A program made the position numbers and the translations under genes. A DNA stretch of 64,000 nt from JACRLV01 sp045863555 (GTDB lineage Bacteria > Planctomycetota > Phycisphaerae > UBA1845 > Fen-1342): positions 62,001-126,000 of the forward strand of contig BTUU01000016.1 in assembly GCA_045863555.1 (NCBI GenBank), given 5' to 3'. The notes under the pieces are model-generated. The model searched no databases, was not told the origin of the DNA, and worked only from the letters and a program-made list of their open reading frames with translations. Shown in pieces: positions 18,568 through 27,534 of the stretch (position 1 is its first letter; the number at the start of each line of letters is the position of its first letter).

Positions 18568-19176
18568 TCAAGACCCCCGCCCGACCGCCGTAAAGTTGTA
18601 CCCGCCCATCCAGTAGCTCACGTCGAGATCCGGAAACGCCTCCCGCAGCCGATCCACGTACGGCCGCGTCGTCTCCACGTGGTTCGCCCGCAGCCACGCC
18701 CGCATCACCGGCCCCAGCGGCCCCCAGCCCTGAAACGGCCCGAAGTCGAGCACGACCAGCCGCCCGCCCGGCTTCAGGTGCGCCTTCGCGCAGTCGATCG
18801 CCTTCGGCCAGTCCGGGATCATCGTCAGGCTGTAGGCGAAGAGAATGCCGTCGAACTTCCGCCCGAGCTGCATCGCCGTCGCGTCGCCCTGGACGAGCTC
18901 CACATTCCGCCACTGCTTGCCCGCGACCCGCTTCTCCGCCTGCCGCAGCATATCAGCCGAAAAATCGAGCCCCACCAGCCGACCGCGCCCCGCGTCCAGC
19001 GCCTCCAGCACAAACCGGAAATTCAGGCCCGTCCCGCACCCGACCTCCAGCACCTCGCTCTCCGGCCGAAGCTGCATCTTTTCCACCGCCCGTCGCCGCC
19101 CGTGCAGAATCATCCAGCGCGTGCTGTCGTATACATACGCGTGATAGCGGTAAAAGCGTTGTACGGCCGTCGCCAC
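18568..19176 (-). CDS. btaB: SAM-dependent N-methyltransferase BtaB
   Basis: A 202-residue class I methyltransferase. It has the motif I VLEVGCGTGLNFRF, LVGLDFSADML, and the BtaB-like YDSTRWMILHGRR near the start. BtaB methylates diacylglyceryl-homoserine three times to give DGTS. The GTG at 19176 was chosen: it has GGAGA six bases upstream and avoids a 128-base overlap with the gene before it. Being next to btaA supports the specific role; alone it would be only a generic methyltransferase. Confidence 0.83.
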   Translation of the reverse strand: MATAVQRFYRYHAYVYDSTRWMILHGRRRAVEKMQLRPESEVLEVGCGTGLNFRFVLEALDAGRGRLVGLDFSADMLRQAEKRVAGKQWRNVELVQGDATAMQLGRKFDGILFAYSLTMIPDWPKAIDCAKAHLKPGGRLVVLDFGPFQGWGPLGPVMRAWLRANHVETTRPYVDRLREAFPDLDVSYWMGGYNFTAVGRGS

Positions 19177-19192
19177 TGAATCTCTCCCCGGG

Positions 19193-19585
19193 CTACTCGC
19201 GCGAGTGCGTCGTCCGCGGCGGCAGGTACTCAGCCAGCCGCACGAGCGTCCGCTCATCCGCCAGCCCCGCCTTCCCAAATCCGCGTGCGGCGCCGGCCGC
19301 CACGGCCGCATCCTGCGCATCCGGGAAATTACTCACCAGCATCACCGGGGGGCGCGGCGCAGGCCGCTGCTGAACCGAATGCACCAGCGTCAGTCCGTCG
19401 CTGTCGTCCGCGAAGATTCGCCGGTTCACGAGCACCAGGTCATACGCCCGCCGGCTAAGGGCCACTTCGGCTTCGGAAACAAACATCACCCGCTCGACCT
19501 CCACGTCGAAATGGCGGACGAGCATCGTCCGGATCGCGAAGTGATCCGGGTCACAATTTCCCACGTCCAGAACGCGTGCGGGCAT
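19193..19585 (-). CDS. Receiver-like domain protein with degenerate phosphorylation site
   Basis: A 130-residue stand-alone CheY-like fold. Strand 1 ends LDVGNCDPDHF, strand 3 reads DLVLVNRRIF, and the conserved lysine lies in GFGKAGL. Asn takes the place of the phosphoacceptor Asp, so it is probably a pseudo-receiver that cannot be phosphorylated normally. It ends 16 bases before the btaB GTG on the same strand and may be the first gene of a btaBA operon, possibly acting as a regulator or protein adaptor. Confidence 0.65.
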   Translation of the reverse strand: MPARVLDVGNCDPDHFAIRTMLVRHFDVEVERVMFVSEAEVALSRRAYDLVLVNRRIFADDSDGLTLVHSVQQRPAPRPPVMLVSNFPDAQDAAVAAGAARGFGKAGLADERTLVRLAEYLPPRTTHSRE

Positions 19586-19767
19586 GAACCACCCGGCGGT
19601 TTCGAACGGCCCGTCCCGGCCGCGCCCTCGCCGAAGGGCCGGCCGGCCGGCCACCGTTCAAAATCGAAGTGTAGCAGAATCCCCGTCCGACGATATTGGG
19701 CGATGTGCCGCGATGCACGCCGCGCTGCCCCGTCCGGCCGCGCTTCCCCCCGCCTGTCAGGAAGCTG

Positions 19768-20154
19768 TCAATAAAACAGGTCGATCGCATTGCGTTCGAT
19801 CCGCTCCGGCTTGCCGCCGAAGATCCGCGCCGCCTCCCGCCAGTAGTCGGGCTGCCGCGCCGCAAACCGCGTGAACTCGTTGCGGAGCTGCCGATCCCAC
19901 CAGCGCAGATCGCGGTCGAATTGGCGCGCGTCGTTCGCGATATCCTCGCCGATGAAGGTGAAGTCCCGGGCCAGGTATCCCGGCCGCTTCGACTCGCTCT
20001 CCGCGTATGCGTCCAGCGTCCGCCCCATGCCCCGGATCCGCTCGTTGAAGCGCCTCTCGGCGTACCGGCTGTTCGGCGTGGAAGCGCAACCGCAGACGAG
20101 ACTTGCAGCAAGCAGCCCGACGGAAAGGCGTCGCCCGGTTGTGCCCAGTTTCAT
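19768..20154 (-). CDS. Small lipoprotein, unknown function
   Basis: A 128-residue protein with a lipoprotein signal (SVGLLAASLVCGC, lipid Cys near residue 22). The mature part is highly charged and helical, with aromatic residues (RWWDRQLRNEFTRF), which suggests an amphipathic or coiled structure on the membrane surface. I do not recognise a family. It is separate from the receiver gene by about 180 bases. Confidence 0.6.
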   Translation of the reverse strand: MKLGTTGRRLSVGLLAASLVCGCASTPNSRYAERRFNERIRGMGRTLDAYAESESKRPGYLARDFTFIGEDIANDARQFDRDLRWWDRQLRNEFTRFAARQPDYWREAARIFGGKPERIERNAIDLFY

Positions 20155-20359
20155 GCCGACACTCCTCACAGAACTATACCCGCGGACCGCGCCTCGGTCG
20201 CGGCCGCGCATTTGACGACATTTCGTCTCGATTCCCGGTTGCATGGTGCGCCCGTGCTAGCTATTATGGCTCACATCGAGGACATCCATTGTCCTGGGGC
20301 GCGATCGAAGAAGTCATCCGTACATCTTGGGGGTCTTATCCACCGTTGCCTCCGGAGGA

Positions 20360-20420
20360 GGCGAAGGGGTGGGCGGCAGGCGGTCAGTTCGGAAGGGATG
20401 ATCGCCTGCCCCCCTTCGCC
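20360..20420. repeat. Imperfect inverted repeat downstream of waaA
   Basis: Arms GGCGAAGGGG...GGCAGGCG (20360-20382) and CGCCTGCCCCCCTTCGCC (20403-20420) pair with a five-base insertion in the left arm. It lies just past the waaA stop and could act as a terminator hairpin, but there is no T-run on either side, so it may be a REP-like element instead. Confidence 0.4.
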
Positions 20421-20468
20421 ATTTTAACTCTCGCCGATCTCCGCCGAGTTTTCCATCTAAACGAATCA

Positions 20469-21773
20469 TTAATCCGAAATCTTCGCCGCACGGAAGAGCA
20501 CGTCCACCGTCCGCTCCGTCGCCCCCTGCCGTGACACGACCGCCGCTCGTCCCGCGTCGCCCATCCGCCGTCGAATTTCCGCGTCGCGCAGCAGCTCATC
20601 CACCCCCGCCTCAAGCGCCCCGGCGTCCCCGACCACCCGGACCGCGCCCGCCGACCGAAGCAGCGCCGCCGCCTCCGCGAAATTCTCCGTGTGCGGCCCC
20701 ACGAGGATCGGCTTGGCCAGCGCCGCTACCTCCATCAGGTCCGAACCGCCCATCGGAACCAGCGTCCGGCCGACGAAAACGATCGACGCCAGGCTGTAGA
20801 ACTTCCGCAACTCCCCCATCGTGTCACCCAGGAACACCGCGACCGGCTCGGCCACCGTCGGCGGGACCCGCGGCGGTTTTCCGCTCCGGTGCAGGCACGC
20901 AAACCCCCGGGCCACCACCAGATCGCTCACCTCCGCAAACCGCTCCGGCTTCCGCGGCACCAGCACGAGCTGAAGCCCCGCATGCCGCTGCACCAGCCGC
21001 GAGTACGCATCCAGCAGGATCGCTTCCTCGCCCGGCCCCGTGCTCCCGCACACCCAGATCGGCCGCCGCGGATCGAGCGTCAGCTCCGTCGCCAGCTTGT
21101 CCTGCCCCTCGATGAAATCCGACACCTCGGCCGAGTCGTATTTGAGCGATCCGCTTACTTCGACACGATCGCCCGGAACACCGAGGGCTCGAAATCGCTC
21201 CGCATACGTCTCGTCCTGCGCCCCGACCCAGCGAAGCTGCCGGAACATCCGCCCGGCCACGCTCCGCAGCACCGGCCGCTGGAAATTCCGCATGCTCCGC
21301 TCCGACGTGATCCGCCCATTGGCGATCACGACCGGGATCCCCGCCCGCGTCGCCACCTCGATCAGGTTCGGCCAGACCTCAAGCTCCATCAGCACGATCA
21401 CGGACGGCCGTACGGCGCGCAGCGTCCGCCGGATCATCCACGAAAAATCGAGCGGGAAGCGAAACACGACCAGCCGCGGGAACAGCTCCCGGGCCCGATC
21501 GAGCCCCGTTCGCGTCGTGCTGCTGACCACAACCGTCGTCGCGGGCGATCGCCGGTGGATCGTGCTCACCAGCGTCCGCGTCGCGTTGATCTCGCCCAGC
21601 GAAACCCCGTGGATCCAGATGCAATGGGCCGAAACCGGTCTCGGCGGCACGTGACCGAACCGCTCGCCCAGCGCCAGGCTCCCCGGCCCGCGCCGGATTC
21701 GCCGCCAGATAAGCCACGGCCAGCCGACAAGTGCGGCCAGGCCGTAGAGCAGATTGTAGAAGAAACTCAGCAT
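20469..21773 (-). CDS. waaA: 3-deoxy-D-manno-octulosonic acid (Kdo) transferase
   Basis: A 434-residue GT-B glycosyltransferase of the WaaA/KdtA family that adds Kdo from CMP-Kdo to lipid A precursor at the inner membrane. Seen are the N-terminal membrane anchor (FFYNLLYGLAALVGWPWLIW), the IHGVSLGEINAT segment with the catalytic Glu, and the C-terminal PMGGSDLMEVAALAKPILVGPH nucleotide-sugar site (quoted from its first to last recognisable residues). Its presence argues for a lipid A-type outer membrane. It is divergent from the lipoprotein at 21856. Confidence 0.9.
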   Translation of the reverse strand: MLSFFYNLLYGLAALVGWPWLIWRRIRRGPGSLALGERFGHVPPRPVSAHCIWIHGVSLGEINATRTLVSTIHRRSPATTVVVSSTTRTGLDRARELFPRLVVFRFPLDFSWMIRRTLRAVRPSVIVLMELEVWPNLIEVATRAGIPVVIANGRITSERSMRNFQRPVLRSVAGRMFRQLRWVGAQDETYAERFRALGVPGDRVEVSGSLKYDSAEVSDFIEGQDKLATELTLDPRRPIWVCGSTGPGEEAILLDAYSRLVQRHAGLQLVLVPRKPERFAEVSDLVVARGFACLHRSGKPPRVPPTVAEPVAVFLGDTMGELRKFYSLASIVFVGRTLVPMGGSDLMEVAALAKPILVGPHTENFAEAAALLRSAGAVRVVGDAGALEAGVDELLRDAEIRRRMGDAGRAAVVSRQGATERTVDVLFRAAKISD

Positions 21774-21855
21774 GCAGAGCGTCTGCTATCCGGGCGGCGT
21801 TTGTGACACACCGCCTGTCGACATACCATCCGTCACGGACCCGTGGAGTACGCGT

Positions 21856-22725
21856 ATGAAGCGGATTTGGGCGCCGGCCAAAATCAACCGGATCATAGCC
21901 TCTCTCATCGTCGCCGCCAGCACGACGACCGCCTGCCAGACCACGCAGCCGCAGTCGCCCGCCGACAAGCCACCGGCGACCCAGACGACAACCGCTCCGG
22001 CGCGGCCCGCGGCAAATGAACCGGCGCTCGACCCCGTGATCGACAAGATCCTCACCCGGCTGGAACAGCGCGAGATCACCGATCTCCACGCGAAGTGCGT
22101 CTGGGAAACGGTCTTCGTCGTCACCGAAGATCGGGAACGCAAGATCGGCGAAATCTGGTACCGCGCCGAAAAGCCCGTTGCGAAATTCAAGGTCCGCTTC
22201 AACCGGAAGATCGAAGGCGATGAGGCCAAGCCGCTCAACGAAGAGCACCTCTTCGACGGCGAGTGGTACATCGAGCTCCAATCCATCACGAAAACCGTGA
22301 CCCGCCGCCAGATTCGCGGCCCCGGCGACAAGACCGACCCCTTCAAGCTCGGCGAGGGCGCATTCCCGGTTCCCTTCGGCCAGAAGAAGGCGGACATCCT
22401 CAAGGAATTCGACGTCGCCCTGCTCCCGACGGGCAAGAAAGACCCGGAGAAAACCGACCACATCAAGCTGACGCCGCGAGAAGGAACCAGAACGCGCCAA
22501 AGTTACGAGACGGTCGAATTCTGGATCGCCCAGGAGGGTGATCTGGCCGGCCTCCCCATTAAGGTCCGCGCGGCCAAGTTCGACCCGACCGGTGCCGTCA
22601 ATTCTTACCAGACGGTCGAATTCAGCGACGTCGATCTGAAGGCGGGCGTCGGCGCGAGCGAGTTCAGGATCGAACCTCCTCCGGGGTACGACGTCGTCGA
22701 GGAAAAGCTCCTGCCGCAGCCCTGA
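21856..22725 (+). CDS. LolA-like lipoprotein
   Basis: A 289-residue predicted lipoprotein (Cys after SLIVAASTTTA). The mature part, about residues 60-285, has alternating strands with phrases such as GEIWYRAEKPVAKFKVRF and LFDGEWYIELQ. These match the LolA/LolB-like beta sheet that holds a lipidated partner, also seen in planctomycete secreted proteins of the TIGR03009 type. It is divergent from waaA; whether it acts in envelope biogenesis is an inference. Confidence 0.6.
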   Translation: MKRIWAPAKINRIIASLIVAASTTTACQTTQPQSPADKPPATQTTTAPARPAANEPALDPVIDKILTRLEQREITDLHAKCVWETVFVVTEDRERKIGEIWYRAEKPVAKFKVRFNRKIEGDEAKPLNEEHLFDGEWYIELQSITKTVTRRQIRGPGDKTDPFKLGEGAFPVPFGQKKADILKEFDVALLPTGKKDPEKTDHIKLTPREGTRTRQSYETVEFWIAQEGDLAGLPIKVRAAKFDPTGAVNSYQTVEFSDVDLKAGVGASEFRIEPPPGYDVVEEKLLPQP

Positions 22726-22784
22726 TGCCGCCCGGCACGGACGCCGCGCCCGCGTGACGGCATTGCCCTGGCGTGCAAGTAGTC

Positions 22785-22864
22785 GCACACAGAGGCGCAG
22801 AGGCGCGGAGGCTGGAAGCGGCACGGCTGGTTTCTCTTCTCTGTGCCCCCGCGCCTCTGCGTGA
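22785..22864. repeat. GC-rich CACAGAGGCGCAG-type inverted repeat
   Basis: The left arm (22785-22811) and right arm (22831-22864) are built from 9-base variants of CGCAGAGGC and fold back on each other. The right arm ends five bases before the ATG at 22870, so the hairpin could influence translation. It is a divergent relative of the copies at 2890-2992 and 40883-40922. Confidence 0.65.
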
Positions 22865-22869
22865 GCTTC

Positions 22870-24669
22870 ATGAGCAGCCGCTTGAAACGCCTCCGCCTCA
22901 TTCGCCTGGGGAGCCGGCTTTGCGTGTTGATCGCGGCCGCGCTCGTCGGCTGTGCCCCGGTGAGATCGACCCGCATCGCCGGTTTCATCGACGTCCCGTC
23001 GCAGCCCCAGCAGCAACTCGTCCTCCGCGTCGCCCCCGAAATCCGCGCCTGGATCAACGCCTCGATCGACCACGCCCCCTCGCGGCCGACGGATTTCATC
23101 TTCTACGCCCTTCCCAACGGCAACTCGATCGAGCAGACCCTCGGCTGCGCCCCGCGCGAGGGCCTCGACTGGCACTATTCGATCCAGCACATCGGTGCGC
23201 AGGTGCGCCGATTGCGGCTCATGCTCCCCGACCGCAACATCGTTCTCATCCTCGTCGAAGCCGATCAGCGCTCCTGGCCCGCGTGGCGCGCGGCCCATAC
23301 CGACAACGCCCGCCGCATCCGCGACCTGGTCGGCGATCTGCCCCGGCTCGTTCCGCACGACCCGGCGCATCGGACGATCACGCTCGCGGCCCACAGCGGC
23401 GGCGGCAGCTTCATCACCGGGTTCATCAACGCCGCCGACGCGATTCCCCCCGAAGTGACGCGCATCGTCCATCTCGACTCGAACTACAGCTACTCCGACG
23501 ACGAGCACCACGGCGAAAAGCTCATCGCATGGCTGCGCGCCAGCCAGGCGAACCACCTCGTTGTCCTCGCCTACGACGATCGCGAGATCCAGCTCGACGG
23601 AAAGAAAGTCGTCGGTCCGACCGGCGGAACCTGGCGCGCGACCCAGCGGATGATCACGCATTTCAAAACCGCGACCGACGTCAACGGCCCGGCCCCGTTC
23701 GACTCGGCGTTCGACCGGTGGTCCGCATTCCAGGATCGCGCGCAGTTCATCGTCCACCGAAACCCCGAAAACAAGATCCTCCACACCTGGCTCGTCGGCG
23801 ACTACGCGGGCTTCCTCCTGGGTGTCGCAGGCGTACGCCCGGATGACATTCCGACCCAGTCAGAGCCGTCGCGTGCCTACGCGTCGGCGATTCTGCCCCT
23901 GCCCGGCAGCGTCCCGACCAAGACGCCCGCAACCTCGCCCGCCCAACCCACCGGCCGCGAATTCATGACCTCGATCGCCAGTCTCCCCTTCGCACAACAA
24001 CAGCAGCGCATCGAATCCGAGATTCTGTCGGGAAATGTGCCGCCCTGCCTCACTTCGCTCGTCCCCGTCCTCATCGCCGGCGAAGATCGCAGCGGCCGCC
24101 GCCGCTCGATCCTGATCCACGTCACCCCTGACTACCTCGCCATCGGCCGCGACGATCCCGTGCGCATCCCCATGTCGCCGCAGACGGCCTGGCGCATCGC
24201 CCGCGCCCTCGACTGCACGCTTCCCACACCGCGAATGGTCGACGCCATCCACGCCGCCGCACGTCTCCGGCTCGAGCCCAAACCGCTCACGCAGGCCCGG
24301 ACGGAAATCGCGACCTTCGCGCAGCACAGCGCCATGATCGACGGCCAGGTCGCCGCCGCCCGCTACTACGACGCCGACGGCGTGATCCCGCGCGAGCGGC
24401 CGCTCGGCTCGGTTTTCATCGCCGGCTGCAAGAAGGACCTCGTCCTCACCCCGCGCTCGCAGGAGAAGCCCGGCCGCGTCGCGATCTACGGCTGGCACTA
24501 CCCCGACGGCCGTCCGATTCAGCCGCTCAGCCTCGTCCACGTCGACACCTACGTCGACTACAGCCACGGCGTCCGCCTCATCTCGCAATCCGCGACGCTC
24601 GACGGCCGACCGGTCCGCGTCGACGATCTGCTCGCCGACGAAAACCTCGGGGCGCTCCTCCGGGATTGA
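22870..24669 (+). CDS. Lipoprotein with alpha/beta-hydrolase-like domain
   Basis: A 599-residue predicted lipoprotein (VLIAAALVGCAP). The first half looks like an alpha/beta-hydrolase: a strand before LAAHSGGGSFITGF puts a Ser near residue 176 in a nucleophile elbow, with a possible Asp in VVLAYDDREI. The second half (about residues 350-599) contains another region with repeated strands and no family I recognise. The start is the ATG right after the hairpin repeat; an ATG nine codons earlier lies inside the repeat. An esterase or peptidase role is possible. Confidence 0.6.
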   Translation: MSSRLKRLRLIRLGSRLCVLIAAALVGCAPVRSTRIAGFIDVPSQPQQQLVLRVAPEIRAWINASIDHAPSRPTDFIFYALPNGNSIEQTLGCAPREGLDWHYSIQHIGAQVRRLRLMLPDRNIVLILVEADQRSWPAWRAAHTDNARRIRDLVGDLPRLVPHDPAHRTITLAAHSGGGSFITGFINAADAIPPEVTRIVHLDSNYSYSDDEHHGEKLIAWLRASQANHLVVLAYDDREIQLDGKKVVGPTGGTWRATQRMITHFKTATDVNGPAPFDSAFDRWSAFQDRAQFIVHRNPENKILHTWLVGDYAGFLLGVAGVRPDDIPTQSEPSRAYASAILPLPGSVPTKTPATSPAQPTGREFMTSIASLPFAQQQQRIESEILSGNVPPCLTSLVPVLIAGEDRSGRRRSILIHVTPDYLAIGRDDPVRIPMSPQTAWRIARALDCTLPTPRMVDAIHAAARLRLEPKPLTQARTEIATFAQHSAMIDGQVAAARYYDADGVIPRERPLGSVFIAGCKKDLVLTPRSQEKPGRVAIYGWHYPDGRPIQPLSLVHVDTYVDYSHGVRLISQSATLDGRPVRVDDLLADENLGALLRD

Positions 24670-24757
24670 CCGAACGCCGCGCCGGATTTTCCTCTCGCGG
24701 CCGGGCCATCCGGCTCTCTATAATGGCCCCCGGAAGCGAAAGAAGAGGATCCTCCCC

Positions 24758-26047
24758 ATGCAACAGTGTGTTCACCCCCGGCTCGGCGTTTCCGCGCCAA
24801 CCGTATGCCTCGGCCGCGCAGCCGCCCGCGCGGCCTGCCTTGCCGCGTTGCTCGCCGTCGCCGCCCCGGCCTGCGCCCAGAGCTTCACCGGCCTCGGCTA
24901 CCTGCCCGGCGGGTCCGACTCGAACATCTGGATCAGCGCCGACGGCTCCGCGGCCGCGGGCTACTGCGGAACTCCCAGCGGCCACCGGGCGGTTCGCTGG
25001 ACGCCGGGCGGCGGCATGGTCAGCCTCAGCACGCTGCTCGGCGATACGTACTCCTTCGGCTACGGCGCCAGCGGCGACGGCTCGGTCATCGTCGGCTACA
25101 GCGGCGCCATCGGCGGCAGCGACAGCGCCTTCCGCTGGACCGAGGCGGGGGGGCTCGAGGACCTCGGCGTCCTGCCGGGGGCGATGCACTCATACGCCCA
25201 GGGCGTCAGTCGCGACGGGCTCACCGTCGTGGGAGACAGCCGCGACTTCTTCTCCGGCATCGCGGCCGCGTTTCGCTGGACGAGCACCACGGGCATGGTC
25301 GAGCTGCCCACGCTCGCGAGCGGCTTCTCGGCCGCGTACGGCGTGAGTGCCGACGGCTCGGTCATCGTCGGCTACAGCCCGTCGAACCTCGGCGACCAGG
25401 CGTGCCGCTGGGTCCATGGCGTGCCGCAGGGGCTCGGCATGCTCGCGGGCGATGCGTATTCGTACGCGTACGGCGTCAGCGCCGACGGATCGGTCGTTGT
25501 GGGCTTCAGCGGCGTCGACTTCACGAATGACCGCGCGTTTCGCTGGACCGCGGCCGGCGGCATGGTCAGCCTCGGCACGCTCCCCGGCCGAGCCCACGCG
25601 GCCGCGTATGCCGTGAGCGACGACGGCTCGATCGTCGTCGGCTCGGCGTATGGCGACGTCGCGGGCACGGAGCGGGCGCTGCTCTGGAGCGAGGCGACGG
25701 GGCTCGTCGACCTGAACCTGTACCTGCCGACGCTGGGCATCGACCTCACCGGCTGGACGCTCGTCAGCTCAGCCGCGATCACGGCCGACGGCCGGACGAT
25801 CTCCGGCATCGGCCGGCACAACGGCGCGTCGGAGGCGTGGATCGCGAATCTTGGCGGCGGCAGCGAGCCGTGCCCGGGCGACACGGACGATGACGGCGAC
25901 GTGGACCTCTCCGACCTCGCGGTGCTGCTGAGCAACTTCGGCCGCACGGACGCGTCGCGCGGAGACGGCGACTTCGACGGCGACGCAGACGTGGACCTTT
26001 CCGACCTGGCGACGCTGCTGGGCGGTTTCGGGGCGGCGTGTCCCTGA
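24758..26047 (+). CDS. HAF-repeat secreted protein with dockerin-like C-terminus
   Basis: A 429-residue protein with a signal peptide ending near ACAQS. It then has at least six HAF-type repeats with the phrase GVSADGSVIVGYS and paired AFRWT strands, which build a beta-propeller-like extracellular domain. The C-terminus has two Asp-rich calcium loops (DTDDDGDVDLSDLAVLL and DFDGDADVDLSDLATLL), as in type I dockerins. Such dockerin-like tails are common on planctomycete exported proteins without cellulosomes. The ATG follows AGAGGAT. Confidence 0.85.
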   Translation: MQQCVHPRLGVSAPTVCLGRAAARAACLAALLAVAAPACAQSFTGLGYLPGGSDSNIWISADGSAAAGYCGTPSGHRAVRWTPGGGMVSLSTLLGDTYSFGYGASGDGSVIVGYSGAIGGSDSAFRWTEAGGLEDLGVLPGAMHSYAQGVSRDGLTVVGDSRDFFSGIAAAFRWTSTTGMVELPTLASGFSAAYGVSADGSVIVGYSPSNLGDQACRWVHGVPQGLGMLAGDAYSYAYGVSADGSVVVGFSGVDFTNDRAFRWTAAGGMVSLGTLPGRAHAAAYAVSDDGSIVVGSAYGDVAGTERALLWSEATGLVDLNLYLPTLGIDLTGWTLVSSAAITADGRTISGIGRHNGASEAWIANLGGGSEPCPGDTDDDGDVDLSDLAVLLSNFGRTDASRGDGDFDGDADVDLSDLATLLGGFGAACP

Positions 26048-26479
26048 AGATTCTTGGTGAATACGCGCGCCCATTCGCGAGCGTGATAGCGCCGGCGCAA
26101 GCAAGGTGCTCAAGATGCTCATCGTGTGTGTACACTCGTTTTGCGCATCTTCCAATAATAACACGATTCCCTTGCCGACAATGGGCTTCCTGAAAGTCAA
26201 GTACAATCCATTTTGAGCATCTTGAAATGGCCGTTCACGGTCGCACCGCGGAATGCGGCGGCCCATCAGGGCGGGCGGAGTGAACGCGCTGTCGGATGAG
26301 GTCTTCACGCCAGAATTGTCGGCGCGCCCGGCGCTGGCGGCGCGCGGCGGAGCGCGGCTGGCGGCGCTTGCTGCGTATTGGCGGGTGCTGGCGGGAATTG
26401 TGAATCAGACGTCTGGCGCGCTTCGGAGCACCGCCGCGATCACCTTCGAATCCATCGCCCGCTCGATCGACCCGATAAA
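26048..26479. other. Gene-free stretch with AT-rich part and gene remnant
   Basis: The first part is locally AT-rich for this window and contains an 11-base inverted repeat (CTCAAGATGCTC at 26108-26119 with GAGCATCTTGA at 26215-26225). The last part holds a short remnant of a PEP-mutase-like gene (26405-26464). I see no convincing intact gene; an 83-codon plus-strand frame at 26253 has no ribosome site and overlaps the remnant. Confidence 0.55.
26405..26464 (-). pseudogene. C-terminal remnant of a PEP-mutase-family gene
   Basis: Read on the minus strand, these bases encode ERAMDSKVIAAVLRSAPDV and then a stop. The intact gene at 27535-28389 ends with ERAMDSKVIAGMLRSEIQ. At the DNA level, 26419-26464 and 27570-27615 agree at 43 of 46 bases. 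The remnant lies in frame after the stop of the WD40-like gene. It is therefore a second copy of the gene's tail, left by duplication, recombination or integration. Confidence 0.7.
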
Positions 26480-27439
26480 TCAGTCGGTCGGCGGAAGAGG
26501 ATAGACCTCGATTCGACCTGCCCGACTGACAGCGAACCGAGTTTCATCCGGCGATATCGCGATGACGTCCGGCATACTGCCTCCAGAATGCGCGCCAATC
26601 AAATCGAGGCACGCGCTGCGGACAAGGTCCCAAACTTCGATGTTGATTTCGCCGGCGACCACCAGCAGATTTTTCCGGGGCGCGAGCGCTACCGCGGTGC
26701 CGGCGCCCACCCACGACTCGGGGAGCGGGAGCCACTGTGACCCAGCGTCGGTCGTGCTCGTTGCGGCGGCGGCGCCCGATCGGCCGACAAACGAATAGAG
26801 AGTTTGCTCGTCCGTCGAGAACGCGAACCGTGGGAAGATCGTGGCGGGCGCGAATCGAAACTCGCAGTCCTCCTTCAGATCGATCAGCGAACACGAACCA
26901 CCATAGTTTTTCCACGCGACGAGGTAGCGACCTCCCGGGGACCAGGTGAGACCACCGATGTCGCCGATCCCGACCGCGGAGTTTGGATTCATCGACGACT
27001 CTGCCTGGTACATCGCACGATAGCAGTCCTGGCGATCGCCCGTTGCTGCATCCACGAGATCGACAGTGCCGTCCATTCTTCCGAGCGCGATCGCTCTGCC
27101 ATCAGGCGAAAACGCCGCCGTCGTGACCGGACCTTTGCCGCGCCAGACGGCGTCGCCGACCACTCCGTCATCAAATGCGTACAAACCCACGAAAGCGGGA
27201 CCCGCGATCAGGAATCTCTGGCCATCGGGGGATAGCTGGCGCGTCCCGGTCCAGTTGAGCTCAGCCACCCAAGCGGGCAGCCGTACGTCGCGGGTATCCC
27301 CGCGGGGAGACACGACGGTCGTGCTGCGCCGGTGAAACACGTATAGCGTATTGTCAGGCGCGAACGAAAGCTGGCCGCGCGGAATCAACGATTCCGTACC
27401 CAGGCAATTCAGGAGCATCACCACCCAAGCCACGGACAT
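26480..27439 (-). CDS. Secreted WD40-like beta-propeller protein
   Basis: A 319-residue protein with an N-terminal signal (MSVAWVVMLLNCLGTESL) and repeats that match WD40/PQQ-type blades: AAFSPDGRAIALGRMDGTVDLVD, LTWSPGGRYLVAW, IAISPDETRFAVS. It probably forms a periplasmic propeller that binds other proteins. The ATG at 27439 has GGAG seven bases upstream, better than the GTG at 27445. A 46-bp direct repeat flanks the gene (26419-26464 and 27570-27615). Confidence 0.72.
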   Translation of the reverse strand: MSVAWVVMLLNCLGTESLIPRGQLSFAPDNTLYVFHRRSTTVVSPRGDTRDVRLPAWVAELNWTGTRQLSPDGQRFLIAGPAFVGLYAFDDGVVGDAVWRGKGPVTTAAFSPDGRAIALGRMDGTVDLVDAATGDRQDCYRAMYQAESSMNPNSAVGIGDIGGLTWSPGGRYLVAWKNYGGSCSLIDLKEDCEFRFAPATIFPRFAFSTDEQTLYSFVGRSGAAAATSTTDAGSQWLPLPESWVGAGTAVALAPRKNLLVVAGEINIEVWDLVRSACLDLIGAHSGGSMPDVIAISPDETRFAVSRAGRIEVYPLPPTD

Positions 27440-27534
27440 GCGCACGCTCCGGTCAGTACGTCTGCGACCCTCTGCATTCTACGCCGCCGTTCGTCCGCCG
27501 CTCACTCGGGCCTAGTAATAAGGCACAAATGACG

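Noticed and set aside
17252..18616. 454-codon plus-strand open frame
   Set aside because: Antisense of btaA; Arg/Gln/Pro-rich with no family pattern.
21379..23784. 801-codon minus-strand open frame
   Set aside because: It runs antisense through the two lipoprotein genes and overlaps waaA; composition is not protein-like.
26253..26504. 83-codon plus-strand frame as a new small gene
   Set aside because: No ribosome site; it overlaps the PEP-mutase remnant and the end of the WD40-like gene.
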